64,000 bases of DNA from Deferribacteres bacterium. Lineage in GTDB: Bacteria; Zhuqueibacterota; Zhuqueibacteria; Zhuqueibacterales; Geothermadaptataceae. A program made the position numbers and the translations under genes. This document shows positions 52,319 to 60,454 of the stretch, one piece after another. The notes below the pieces were generated by a model. That model was given only the letters and a program-made list of their open reading frames with translations, ran no database searches and was not told the DNA's origin. The stretch is from the NCBI GenBank assembly GCA_020633675.1, contig JACKDE010000004.1:682001-746000 (forward strand), given 5' to 3'. The stretch's first letter is position 1, and each line of letters begins with the position of its first letter.

Positions 52319-53305
52319 GTGAAAAAAGTGCTTAAAATTTTCGGAATTTTGCTTGGCATTGTGGTTGTGCTGATTGTGGCGGGTGTTGCCTTTGTCATGT
52401 TCAGCTTTCCCAACGCAGAACCTGCGCCAGACCTCACCATCGAGGCATCACCTGAATTGATTGCACATGGAGAGTACCTGACCAACAATGTTTCGCTCTG
52501 TTTCGTCTGCCATTCGGAGATCAATAGGGACCTGTTTGCCGAACCGATTGTGTCTGGCACGGAAGGGCAGGGAAGAGATTTCTTTGGTAACAATTCCAAC
52601 TTTCCGGGCCGACTGTTCGCGCGCAACATCACGCCGGCCGGGATCGGCGAATGGAGCGATGGCGAGGTTTTCCGCGCGATTACGGCGGGCATCGCCAAAG
52701 ATGGCGAACCGCTTTTCCCGATCATGCCCTATACCTCCTATCGCCATATGAGCAGCGATGATGTGAAAGCGATCATCGCCTATCTTCGCACCTTGCCGGC
52801 AAAGGAAGGCGAGTCGCGCAAATCCGAGCTCAACTTTCCGCTCAATCTGGTCGCCCGCATGATCCCGAAGCCCTATGAAGAACAGACCAAGCCGGCAGCA
52901 AGCGACTCCATCGCCTACGGCAAATATCTGACGAGAATTGCAGCATGCCACTCGTGCCACACGCAGCATGATAGCCAGGGCAATCCTGTACCGGGCAACG
53001 AATTTGCTGGCGGTGAGCCTTTCCCGGAAAAGGCTGGCATTATCCGTTCGGCCAACATCACGCCGGATCCGGAAACCGGTATCGGCAATTGGAGCAAAGA
53101 CTATTTTATCGAACGCTTCAAAACCTACCAGAAGCCGGAAATGCAGGAAATCCCCATGCGCGAAGGCCTGAATCCTACCGTGATGCCCTGGTATGCCTTT
53201 TCTGGCATGACGGAGGATGATCTGGGCGCAATTTATGACTATCTGCGCACCGTTCCTGCGGTTTCGAAAAGGATTGAGAAGTTCACGCCTGCAGACGAAA
53301 AGTAA
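52319..53305 (+). CDS. Membrane-anchored diheme cytochrome c
   Basis: A GTG at 52319 with GGGAG upstream gives MKKVLKIFGILLGIVVVLIV, an N-terminal anchor; the longer frame from 52289 is less likely. Two cytochrome c domains follow with CFVCH and CHSCH heme sites, each with a later Met-bearing PNxMP-like element (FPIMPYTSYRHMSSDDV, TVMPWYAFSGMTEDDL). The two domains are homologous to each other and to the cytochrome subunits of alcohol dehydrogenases and related periplasmic enzymes. It should carry electrons outside the cytoplasmic membrane. No partner enzyme is adjacent. A strong terminator follows. Confidence 0.9.
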   Translation: MKKVLKIFGILLGIVVVLIVAGVAFVMFSFPNAEPAPDLTIEASPELIAHGEYLTNNVSLCFVCHSEINRDLFAEPIVSGTEGQGRDFFGNNSNFPGRLFARNITPAGIGEWSDGEVFRAITAGIAKDGEPLFPIMPYTSYRHMSSDDVKAIIAYLRTLPAKEGESRKSELNFPLNLVARMIPKPYEEQTKPAASDSIAYGKYLTRIAACHSCHTQHDSQGNPVPGNEFAGGEPFPEKAGIIRSANITPDPETGIGNWSKDYFIERFKTYQKPEMQEIPMREGLNPTVMPWYAFSGMTEDDLGAIYDYLRTVPAVSKRIEKFTPADEK

Positions 53306-53328
53306 GCCGTTTCAACAGAAATGGATTT

Positions 53329-53368
53329 AAAAGCGGTGTTGCGACACAGATCGCGCACCGCTTTTTTT
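53329..53368 (+). terminator. Rho-independent terminator
   Basis: AAAAGCGGTG (53329-53338) pairs with CACCGCTTTT (53356-53365), with an inner GCGA/TCGC stem, and runs into TTTTTTT. It ends the cytochrome c transcript. Confidence 0.92.
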
Positions 53369-53455
53369 GCAAAATGAAAATTTGGCTTGAACCTTTTTGG
53401 CGCACTGTGCTTCTAATGAAGAAATATCTGCACACAATGCACTGGCGACAGCAAA

Positions 53456-54271
53456 ATGATAGATCACACTAAATTCTGGCGCATTCCCAACTATCATGCG
53501 CTGACATTCCTGCATGCAACCTACTCAACCTATGCTTTCCCAAAACATTTACACGAAACCTATGTGATCGAAATGGTGCTGCAAGGCATGGATCGCTTTT
53601 TTTGCGATGGCAAAACCTATAACGCAGCCGCCGGCAGCATCGTGATCATCAATCCCTATGAAGTGCACACGGGCCAGTCTGTCGGCGCCCAGCCGCTGAT
53701 TTACCGCAGCCTGTATCCATCGATTGCATTGATGCACGATTTGCTCGGGGAGCTGGAATTGACTACGGCCAAGATGCCGCTTTTTCATCGGCGCGTGCTG
53801 CGGGAGCCTGGTTTATTTCACAAGCTTTTGCAAGTACATCAGGCCTTTGAGTTCGGCGAAGATCAACTGGCGCGCGACACTTTGCTCTGCGAAGCATTTT
53901 CAGGACTGGTTCGCACCAGCGCCCCTTCCGGTACGCTCATATCAGGCAAGAATCCGCCACCTCGCCAAAGCATGCAGCGCGCGCAGGCATATTTGCACGA
54001 AAACCTCGCAGAAAAAATCACTCTGCACCAGTTGGCGCAAGTGGCGGAGATGAGTTCCTTCCACCTGCTTCGCACATTTTGCGATGCCTTTGGCATTTCG
54101 CCGCATGAATACCTCACCAACCTGCGCATCGAGCGCGCCAAAAGGATGATCGCTGAACGCAAATCTTTGGCGCAAGTCGCCTGCGAAACCGGATTTTGCG
54201 ATCAAAGCCATTTTAGCAGGCACTTCAAACGCCTCGTCGGTATGACGCCCGGGCAATACGCGCAGGTATGA
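53456..54271 (+). CDS. AraC-family transcriptional regulator
   Basis: The N-terminal half is a cupin-like AraC arm (FPKHLHETYVIEMVLQG, GSIVIINPYEVHTG). The C-terminal half has both helix-turn-helix units of AraC: LHQLAQVAEMSSFHLLRTFC and LAQVACETGFCDQSHFSRHF, then GMTPGQYAQV. It should bind DNA in response to a small ligand. Targets are not evident; the neighbours are a cytochrome c gene (behind a terminator) and a phosphatase gene. Confidence 0.93.
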   Translation: MIDHTKFWRIPNYHALTFLHATYSTYAFPKHLHETYVIEMVLQGMDRFFCDGKTYNAAAGSIVIINPYEVHTGQSVGAQPLIYRSLYPSIALMHDLLGELELTTAKMPLFHRRVLREPGLFHKLLQVHQAFEFGEDQLARDTLLCEAFSGLVRTSAPSGTLISGKNPPPRQSMQRAQAYLHENLAEKITLHQLAQVAEMSSFHLLRTFCDAFGISPHEYLTNLRIERAKRMIAERKSLAQVACETGFCDQSHFSRHFKRLVGMTPGQYAQV

Positions 54272-54402
54272 CACCGACCGTAATGACGCTCATCTAATTG
54301 ATGCATGTCCGCCCTTCTAATTTCTTCTTTTTTTTCTAGCACGATTTCAGTATGTTTGCACTTTCAAATTCATTGTTGCTTTAATGGAGAAGGTGCGCAA
54401 GC

Positions 54403-55698
54403 GTGAGCGATACGCAAATACAGCGTTTACAAAATGAAATCGAGCGTCTCAAGTCCGCTATTCAGGAGCTGACTGTTCTGAACGAGATCGCCATCGCTGC
54501 CAGCAGCACACTGGAAGTGAGCCAGGTACTGGACATCATTGTCGAAAAATCCATTCGGGCGGTTCAGGCGGAGCAGGGTGCGATTTTGTTGCTTACCGAG
54601 CAGGAAGAGGCGCCTCTCAAAACCCTGATCCGTCAGGAAGCGCTGATGACCGGCAAGTTTGCCAGCTACAAAGTCGGCGCCAACATCACTGGCTGGGTTT
54701 TAAAACACCAGCAGCCATTGAAAATCGACAACCTTTCCGAAGACACACGCTTCAACACCACAGAAGAAGAGCGCAGGCAGATTCAGTCGGCATTGTGCAT
54801 CCCGATCCGGTTCCGCACAGAAATGCTTGGTATTTTAACGGTTACCAATAAAAAAACTTTCACCCCGTTCAACGACAGCGATTTGCGCCTGCTTTCCATT
54901 ATTGCCGCACAGTCCGGACAGCTCATCCGCAATTCGCAGTTGCAGGAAGAAACCATCGCCAAAAAGCGCATGGAGCAGGAACTGGCAATGGCGCGAAATA
55001 TTCAGCACGGCCTGCTGCCGACCGAATCGATCGATGCTGAATCGCTGGATATCGCCAGCTACTTCAACCCCGCCGATGAGGTGAGTGGCGATTATTACGA
55101 TTATTTTCATCTCGGTAACGGACGATTCGGGATCGTCATGGCCGATGTTTCCGGGCACGGTACATCCTCCGCGCTGATGATGACCATGGTCAAGGGCATT
55201 TTGCACACGTTGGCATACGATTTTTCCAGCACCGACCAGTTGCTCGGCAAAATCAACATCATCCTGACGCAAATCATGCCGCCGAGCATGTTTGTCACCG
55301 TGATGTTTTTGGTATTCGATAGCCGGGAACGCAAACTCTACTACTCGAATGCCGGCCACAATCCGCTCATCCGCTGTGCAGCCAGCCAGCAAAAATGCGA
55401 ACTCATCGAGCTGCGCGGCCCGGCTGTCGGTCTGACCAAGCTGGCTAAATACAGCGAAAAGGTGATCGATCTGCAAGCAGGCGATGTTTTTGTGTTATAT
55501 ACCGACGGCATAACAGAGGCTTTCAATCGCAACAACGAAATGTTCGAAGAAACGCGCCTGCTGGCAGCCGTCAGGGAGTGCGGAAGCGCCAGACAAGCCG
55601 GCGAGATGGTTACGCATATCGTGCAAAAGGTGCGGGATTTTACCGGCGACGCATCTCAAAGTGATGATATGGCTATTATTGCCATCAAAGTGCAGTGA
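54403..55698 (+). CDS. GAF-domain PP2C-type phosphatase (SpoIIE/RsbU-like)
   Basis: The start is a GTG at 54403 with GAGAAGG upstream. A short coiled coil and GAF domain (about 25-180; IRAVQAEQGAILLLTEQEE) are followed by a linker helix (ARNIQHGLLPTES) and the SpoIIE phosphatase domain with DEVSGDYYDYF (metal Asp), IVMADVSGHGTSSALMM and LYTDGITEAFN, SDDMAIIAI. Such proteins dephosphorylate STAS-domain anti-sigma antagonists. The STAS protein encoded 80 bases downstream is the likely substrate. No HATPase-type partner kinase is seen nearby. Confidence 0.95.
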   Translation: MSDTQIQRLQNEIERLKSAIQELTVLNEIAIAASSTLEVSQVLDIIVEKSIRAVQAEQGAILLLTEQEEAPLKTLIRQEALMTGKFASYKVGANITGWVLKHQQPLKIDNLSEDTRFNTTEEERRQIQSALCIPIRFRTEMLGILTVTNKKTFTPFNDSDLRLLSIIAAQSGQLIRNSQLQEETIAKKRMEQELAMARNIQHGLLPTESIDAESLDIASYFNPADEVSGDYYDYFHLGNGRFGIVMADVSGHGTSSALMMTMVKGILHTLAYDFSSTDQLLGKINIILTQIMPPSMFVTVMFLVFDSRERKLYYSNAGHNPLIRCAASQQKCELIELRGPAVGLTKLAKYSEKVIDLQAGDVFVLYTDGITEAFNRNNEMFEETRLLAAVRECGSARQAGEMVTHIVQKVRDFTGDASQSDDMAIIAIKVQ

Positions 55699-55778
55699 GT
55701 TGAATGAAAGAGAACATTCTATCCAAAGCGGAAAAGCGCAGAGTACAATGCTCATCACGCCAATCGTAGTAGAAAAAA

Positions 55779-56069
55779 ATGCTTGAAATCAAAATCCTGG
55801 ACGATCACACCATTTATTTGAAGGGACGTTTTGATGCGGCTCAGGCTGAACACGCACGCACTGTGTTCGACAAGATCGGGCAATCGTGCCACATCGATTG
55901 TCAACGGCTCGAGTACATTTCCAGCGTTGGTTTGGGCATTTTGCTGAAAACGCAAAAGCGGCTGACAATGCAGGGCCATGCTCTCAAATTAACCAATCTC
56001 AACAAGCACATTTTCGACGTTTTTCGTTACGCTGGTTTTGATACTATTTTTGAGATTACCGAAGCCTGA
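55779..56069 (+). CDS. STAS-domain anti-sigma factor antagonist
   Basis: The 96-residue protein is a single STAS domain with the phospho-acceptor region LEYISSVGLGILL. In partner-switching systems the unphosphorylated form releases a sigma factor or other target from an anti-sigma kinase. It follows the SpoIIE-type phosphatase gene by 80 bases on the same strand, so the pair forms two parts of a partner switch; the switch kinase is missing here. Confidence 0.92.
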   Translation: MLEIKILDDHTIYLKGRFDAAQAEHARTVFDKIGQSCHIDCQRLEYISSVGLGILLKTQKRLTMQGHALKLTNLNKHIFDVFRYAGFDTIFEITEA

Positions 56070-56249
56070 CCGTTACCTACCATTCTTTGCAAGTGATGTG
56101 AGTCGCATGCCGCACGCGCTCAAGTCATTTTTTGTTTGCAAATCCGACGTCCCCCTCCTAAAATCCCGTTATACAGACTACGATGCGATTGCTTTTGCAC
56201 TGAAAATCCAATGCGCTGTGCTTCATGCGCGAATAAGGCAAATGAGATC

Positions 56250-57176
56250 ATGCTCCCTGAAACGAAGCAAGAAGGCCTGCCAACGAAAGCTCCTTTTACA
56301 GGACGATCTGGAATTCTCCACCTGGCAGGCTATCGCTACTGGACGGCTTCCCTGTTTCCGGCCATCGCAGGTACAACGCTGCCGTTCTGGCTGCACCCAC
56401 CCGATTTTTCTTTTAAATGGATCGAAGCCATTGCGTTTCTTGTCGCGACGATATTTTTGCATGCCGGGTTTTCGTTTCTGCAGGCAGGTTTCAGCCAGCC
56501 GGCAGCCACGCGATCAAAACAGTCGCTCCAATTCTATGGTGCGCTATGTCTTTTCCTGGCCTGTTTGCTGGGTCTGTATCTGAACAGCAATTTGACATTG
56601 CAGACTGGAGTTCCCGGTTACATATTTTTGCTATATGGCCTGGTCATGCTTTTCGTGGGGGCGCTCTATGTCATGCCCCCGTTCTCGTTCCGCCGCCGGC
56701 TCGGTGGCGAAATCGTCCTTGCTGAAAGCCTCGGCATGCTGCCGGTTCTTGGGGCATACCTTGTTCATGTCGGCGATCTTACGCGAACGGTCTATCTCGC
56801 CTCGCTGCCCCTGATTGTTGTGACTGGCTTGTGGATCTGGATTGATGAGCTGGCCAGCAAGGCTGATGATGAAGCGTGCGGGCGCAGGACGTTGGTGATT
56901 GATTTTGGCCTGCGTTTTTCCGGACGCTATGGCGTGCTTGCGCTTGTGATCTCATTTGTTGCGACGCTTCTGCTGGCTGTCCTGTCAGGATCGCTGTCAC
57001 CGCTTGCGCTGTTGGCACTGCTCACCATTGGGCATTTATGGAAAATTGCCAAGGTTTGCTGGAGCGAATACGATTCCCGAGAACGCATGTTGGAAGTGTG
57101 CAGAAGCACTATCGGCTTGCATTTTTTGACCGGTAGCATTATTGCCGTGTCATCATTATTAGCAGCAAAAATATAA
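56250..57176 (+). CDS. UbiA-fold prenyltransferase-like membrane protein lacking the first Asp-rich motif
   Basis: The frame is open from 56136, but its first 38 codons form an unusual Cys-rich leader; the ATG at 56250 gives a normal UbiA start about 15 residues before GYRYWTASLFPAIAGTTLPF. Eight or nine helices follow. The second Asp-rich motif is present (WIDELASKADDEACGRRTL), aligning with the MenA of this window, but the first motif, normally NDxxDxxxD, reads FLQAGFSQP and has no Asp. UbiA enzymes need both motifs to bind prenyl diphosphate through Mg2+. This may be a divergent enzyme with an altered substrate or an inactive relative. Confidence 0.75.
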   Translation: MLPETKQEGLPTKAPFTGRSGILHLAGYRYWTASLFPAIAGTTLPFWLHPPDFSFKWIEAIAFLVATIFLHAGFSFLQAGFSQPAATRSKQSLQFYGALCLFLACLLGLYLNSNLTLQTGVPGYIFLLYGLVMLFVGALYVMPPFSFRRRLGGEIVLAESLGMLPVLGAYLVHVGDLTRTVYLASLPLIVVTGLWIWIDELASKADDEACGRRTLVIDFGLRFSGRYGVLALVISFVATLLLAVLSGSLSPLALLALLTIGHLWKIAKVCWSEYDSRERMLEVCRSTIGLHFLTGSIIAVSSLLAAKI

Positions 57177-57254
57177 CGATTTTAATTCGGCAAATCATCG
57201 GTTAGCCATTTTGCTCAGGAAAGCCGTTGAAATGGCTTTGTAACATTCGTTCAC

Positions 57255-57292
57255 TCTCATTAACACCACGATTAATCGTGGTGTTAATGAGA
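57255..57292. repeat. 38-bp perfect palindrome
   Basis: The half-site TCTCATTAACACCACGATT is followed immediately by its exact complement, centred on ATTAAT. It lies about 240 bases upstream of the sigma factor gene and 79 bases after the UbiA-like gene. It could be an operator, a transcript hairpin or a repeat-family member. Confidence 0.8.
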
Positions 57293-57308
57293 AACCGTGC
57301 ACCCCTTG

Positions 57309-57324
57309 AACCGCTTCAGCGGTT
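57309..57324. repeat. Short perfect hairpin
   Basis: AACCGCT and AGCGGTT pair across a two-base loop, 16 bases after the 38-bp palindrome. The pair of hairpins could act together in a transcript. Confidence 0.7.
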
Positions 57325-57529
57325 TGCGAAGCAAGTTGGATAACCGAACGGCAATCGACTTCACATAGTGCTTTTGCTGCAATACTCCTGGTTTGCCAGT
57401 AGCTTAGCGCCAGGAGCAGAGTTCAGTTTCATATTTCCCCAAGGCGCATGAGGTGCTGCTCATGCATTTTTTATAAATGATAAAAAAACAATCGAACCCA
57501 ACCAACTTTTCGCAAACACGATTGTAGTT

Positions 57530-58072
57530 ATGACAAATCAAAGCGATCTCGTACTCATCAAACGCTGTCTCGATGGCGAAGTCAATGCCTTTGCCGGCTT
57601 GATTGACCGCTACCAGAAGCCGGTGTATAACGCGGCATTTCGGATGCTCAGCGATGCCCGAAATGCCGAAGATGTGACGCAGACGGTTTTTATAAAAGCG
57701 TTTGAAAATCTTGATCGCTACGACGCGAACTACAAATTTTTTAGTTGGGTGTACAAAATGACGATCAACGAATCCATCAATTTTCTCAAGCGGGAAAACC
57801 GCTTTGCCGGCCTGGATTTAAACACGCTCAGCAATCAAAATGCTTCGGAAGATGCGTTCCATCAGTTTGAAACAAAGGAACAAATCGACCTGGCGCTGCT
57901 GGTGCTGGAGCCAAGTCATCGTGCGATTGTGGTGCTCAAACATTTTCACGGGCTTTCGTACAAAGAGATCGGCTATATCATGGATTTGCCGGAAAAAACC
58001 ATCAAATCCCGGCTTTACGAATCCCGGCAGCAGATGCGCAAGGTCTTTTTTAAACAGGGATATGTACAATAA
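57530..58072 (+). CDS. ECF-type RNA polymerase sigma factor
   Basis: Region 2 (FAGLIDRYQKPVYNAAFRML, DAEDVTQTVFIKAFENLDRY-like with RNAEDVTQTVF) and region 4 (LALLVLEPSHRAIVVLKHFH, then GLSYKEIGYIMDLPEKTIKS) give the standard two-domain ECF layout in 180 residues. The stop overlaps the ATG of the next gene in TAATG. With the membrane anti-sigma and PrsW protease downstream it forms a likely envelope-stress pathway. Confidence 0.93.
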   Translation: MTNQSDLVLIKRCLDGEVNAFAGLIDRYQKPVYNAAFRMLSDARNAEDVTQTVFIKAFENLDRYDANYKFFSWVYKMTINESINFLKRENRFAGLDLNTLSNQNASEDAFHQFETKEQIDLALLVLEPSHRAIVVLKHFHGLSYKEIGYIMDLPEKTIKSRLYESRQQMRKVFFKQGYVQ

Positions 58073-58842
58073 TGAGTGAGGCAAAATATCTCGAGTTGAT
58101 TCAGCGCGAGCTTGATGGGCTCAATTCGCCGCAGCAAAGTGCTGATTTGCACGCCTTGATGGAGAAAAATGCTGCACTTCACAAATCGTATGAAGAGCTG
58201 CGAACCGTTGTTGACGCACTCGAGCAGGCAGAGATGCACGAGCCGCCGGCGCATCTCAAAGCCACAATCATGAACGCCCTGCCTCGGGCAAAACAGCAGC
58301 CTGAACAGACAAAAGCATCCCGCTCATGGCTTGCCGGATTGCTGCCACGCCAGCCGCGCTTTCAGATCAGCTTTGCTTTTGCCGGTGGTCTGGCGCTCGG
58401 GCTTTTGCTTTTTGCGCTATTCACCGGCAGCGAACTCGGCCAAAATCAACCCGACGCATCGCAACTCTTCGGAACGCTGGCCAGCTCCGAACAAAGCAGT
58501 CAGCCCGTCGCGGTCGATCTCGGCAGCACAAAAGGCACGCTTGTCGTACAAAAATCACAAAAAGGCATGACCATCGTGCTTGATTTTGTCGCAGACGAGG
58601 CTGTTGACTTTGTGCTGGAATTCGATCCGGAAAGGCTAAAATTTGAAGCTATTTTGAACGATGGCGCGGCTCCAGAAAGCATTCAGGTTGTCGCTGGCAA
58701 TATGACATTCCGCCCACAAAACGGCGTCAAAAGTCGGATTTCATTTGTCACTTTAAATGAGTCACCTTCGCCACAGCTCCGCTTTAAAATCGTTGAAAAT
58801 GGCAATATTCGCTACGAGACCAGCCTGCCGAAAACACCTTAA
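58072..58842 (+). CDS. Membrane anti-sigma factor
   Basis: The N-terminal 90 residues are helical and soluble (YLELIQRELDGLNSPQQSAD, HLKATIMNAL) like the sigma-binding part of anti-sigma factors, but without the HxxxCxxC zinc motif. A single membrane helix (about 99-118, FAFAGGLALGLLLFALF) leads to an extracytoplasmic beta-rich domain of about 140 residues. It overlaps the sigma gene by one base. Inference: it holds the ECF sigma at the membrane until cut; the PrsW-like protease two genes downstream is a candidate. Confidence 0.82.
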   Translation: MSEAKYLELIQRELDGLNSPQQSADLHALMEKNAALHKSYEELRTVVDALEQAEMHEPPAHLKATIMNALPRAKQQPEQTKASRSWLAGLLPRQPRFQISFAFAGGLALGLLLFALFTGSELGQNQPDASQLFGTLASSEQSSQPVAVDLGSTKGTLVVQKSQKGMTIVLDFVADEAVDFVLEFDPERLKFEAILNDGAAPESIQVVAGNMTFRPQNGVKSRISFVTLNESPSPQLRFKIVENGNIRYETSLPKTP

Positions 58843-58872
58843 GCTTTCTTTGACAGTGCATTGGAAATATTT

Positions 58873-59316
58873 GTGAGTACATCTACCCCGCTTATTCAAA
58901 TCAAACGATTGGCCGCGCCCGATCACAATCTGGCGGCTGAGCTGGTAGACGACTTCAGTTCCGCTGCCCAACCGCCTGATCACATGCAGCGATTCCTGCA
59001 AAATCCCGACAATTATCTGCTCACGGCAACTATCAATGGTGCGACCGCCGGTTTTCTGCTTGCCCATGCCCTCGACCGCCTGAAAGAAGATGCGCAAAAA
59101 ATGTTTATTTACGAGATTGAAGTGGCGAAACAATACCGCCGTAAAGGCATTGGCCGGGCATTGATTCGCCACATCGTTGCGCTCGCCCGTCAGCGCAAAA
59201 TGCTGAGCGCGTTTGTGCTAACCAATCGCGCCAACAACGCCGCGGTCGAATTGTATCGTGCAACCGGCGCCACTGTACCCAATGACGACGACGTGCTTTT
59301 TGAATATCGACTTTAG
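58873..59316 (+). CDS. GNAT-family acetyltransferase, AAC(3)-I-like
   Basis: The open frame reaches 58861 (TTG), but the GTG at 58873 has GGAAA upstream. The sequence has MFIYEIEVAKQYRRKGIGRA (acetyl-CoA loop) and NAAVELYRATGATVPNDDDV, the pattern of AAC(3)-I-like acetyltransferases. Aminoglycoside acetylation is possible from family resemblance but is not shown; most chromosomal relatives have other substrates. It lies between the anti-sigma and PrsW genes. Confidence 0.83.
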   Translation: MSTSTPLIQIKRLAAPDHNLAAELVDDFSSAAQPPDHMQRFLQNPDNYLLTATINGATAGFLLAHALDRLKEDAQKMFIYEIEVAKQYRRKGIGRALIRHIVALARQRKMLSAFVLTNRANNAAVELYRATGATVPNDDDVLFEYRL

Positions 59317-59336
59317 GAAGGGAACTCTTCACAGCC

Positions 59337-60341
59337 ATGACCGTTGCGATTTTACTCGGTTTGCTGCCGGTGCTGTGCTTCCTGGCAGCGCTTTACTTGC
59401 TCGATAGCTTCAAGCTGGTACGGCTGCGCCACATTTTTTTGTCGATAGCGATTGGCTTTACCTCGGCTTTTGTCAGTTTGGCCATCAACAGCTTTTTGCT
59501 GTCCACGCTGGCAATCGAGCTCAAAATATACTCGCGCTATCTCGCTCCTGTGATCGAAGAAACGCTCAAAGCTGGCTACATCGTCTACCTGATTCGCACC
59601 AACAAAACCGGGTTTGCGGTCGATAGCGCCTTGCATGGTTTTGCGGTCGGTGCTGGTTTTGCACTGATCGAGAATATCTATTATTTGGCTGCGCTGAACG
59701 ACACAGTAATGATGGTGTGGATCGTGCGTGGTTTCGGCACGGCGGTGATGCACGGCGGCGTCACCGCACTTTTCGCGATCATCGCAAAGAGCTTTTTCGA
59801 ACCAGAAAAAAACCATCCTGTCCGGCCATTTGTACTCGCAGCACTGGCGGCTTATGCGCTGCACAGCTTTTTCAATCATTTCGTGTTGCCGCCCCTGCAA
59901 ACAACGTTGCTTGTCGTCGCGGCTCTGCCGATTGTGATATTTTTAGTTTTCCAGCGCAGCGAGCAGGCTACGCGTGACTGGTTGGGCGTCGGTCTGGATA
60001 CCGATCAGGAATTGCTGGAGTTGATCGAATCGGGGCAGTTTTCCGATTCACGGGTGGGGCAATATCTGTATGCGCTCAAAGCGCGTTTCCGGGGTGAGTT
60101 GGTGGCGGACATGCTGTGTCTGCTGCGCTTGCAGGTCGAGCTGGCGATTCGCGCCAAAGGTGTGCTGATGATGCGCGAAAGCGGCTTTCCGATCAAGCCC
60201 GACCCGAGCATTGCGGCGAAATTGGCGGAAATCGAGTATTTGCAAAAAAGCATCGGCACCACCGGCATGCTGGCCATCGCGCCATTCCTGCACACCGACA
60301 GCAAGGATGTCTGGCAGCTCAGTTTGCTGGCGGAAAGCTGA
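59337..60341 (+). CDS. PrsW-family intramembrane metalloprotease
   Basis: Eight or so helices carry the PrsW/CPBP-type motifs APVIEETLKAG (EExxxK type), GAGFALIENIYY, RGFGTAVMHGG and HSFFNHFVLP, which supply the metal-binding Glu and His residues. In Bacillus, PrsW makes the first cut in the anti-sigma RsiW. Here it sits two genes after an ECF sigma/anti-sigma pair on the same strand, supporting the same job. The soluble C-terminal 120 residues (about 215-334) are an extra domain not needed for catalysis. Confidence 0.92.
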   Translation: MTVAILLGLLPVLCFLAALYLLDSFKLVRLRHIFLSIAIGFTSAFVSLAINSFLLSTLAIELKIYSRYLAPVIEETLKAGYIVYLIRTNKTGFAVDSALHGFAVGAGFALIENIYYLAALNDTVMMVWIVRGFGTAVMHGGVTALFAIIAKSFFEPEKNHPVRPFVLAALAAYALHSFFNHFVLPPLQTTLLVVAALPIVIFLVFQRSEQATRDWLGVGLDTDQELLELIESGQFSDSRVGQYLYALKARFRGELVADMLCLLRLQVELAIRAKGVLMMRESGFPIKPDPSIAAKLAEIEYLQKSIGTTGMLAIAPFLHTDSKDVWQLSLLAES

Positions 60342-60354
60342 GCAGGCTTTTGCT

Positions 60355-60435
60355 AAAATCTTTGCCGCGAATCAGCGCGAATGCACACGAATTCAAATAA
60401 AATCAGTGGAAATCTGTGTTCATCCGTGGCTTAGA
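60355..60435. repeat. Dispersed-repeat-like intergenic DNA
   Basis: The words CGCGAATCAGCGCGAATG and AATCTGTGTTCATCCGTGG have the near-tandem style of non-coding repeats found between genes in many environmental bacteria. Only one copy occurs in this window, so this rests on recognition and not on a local match. Confidence 0.4.
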
Positions 60436-60454
60436 ATCGAGCAAAATGCAAACT

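Larger units (their letters stand above)
57177..57529. other. Intergenic region with palindromes upstream of the sigma factor operon
   Basis: This 353-base stretch contains the palindromes at 57255-57292 and 57309-57324. No gene is seen. The ECF sigma promoter should lie in the last 100 bases. Confidence 0.4.
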
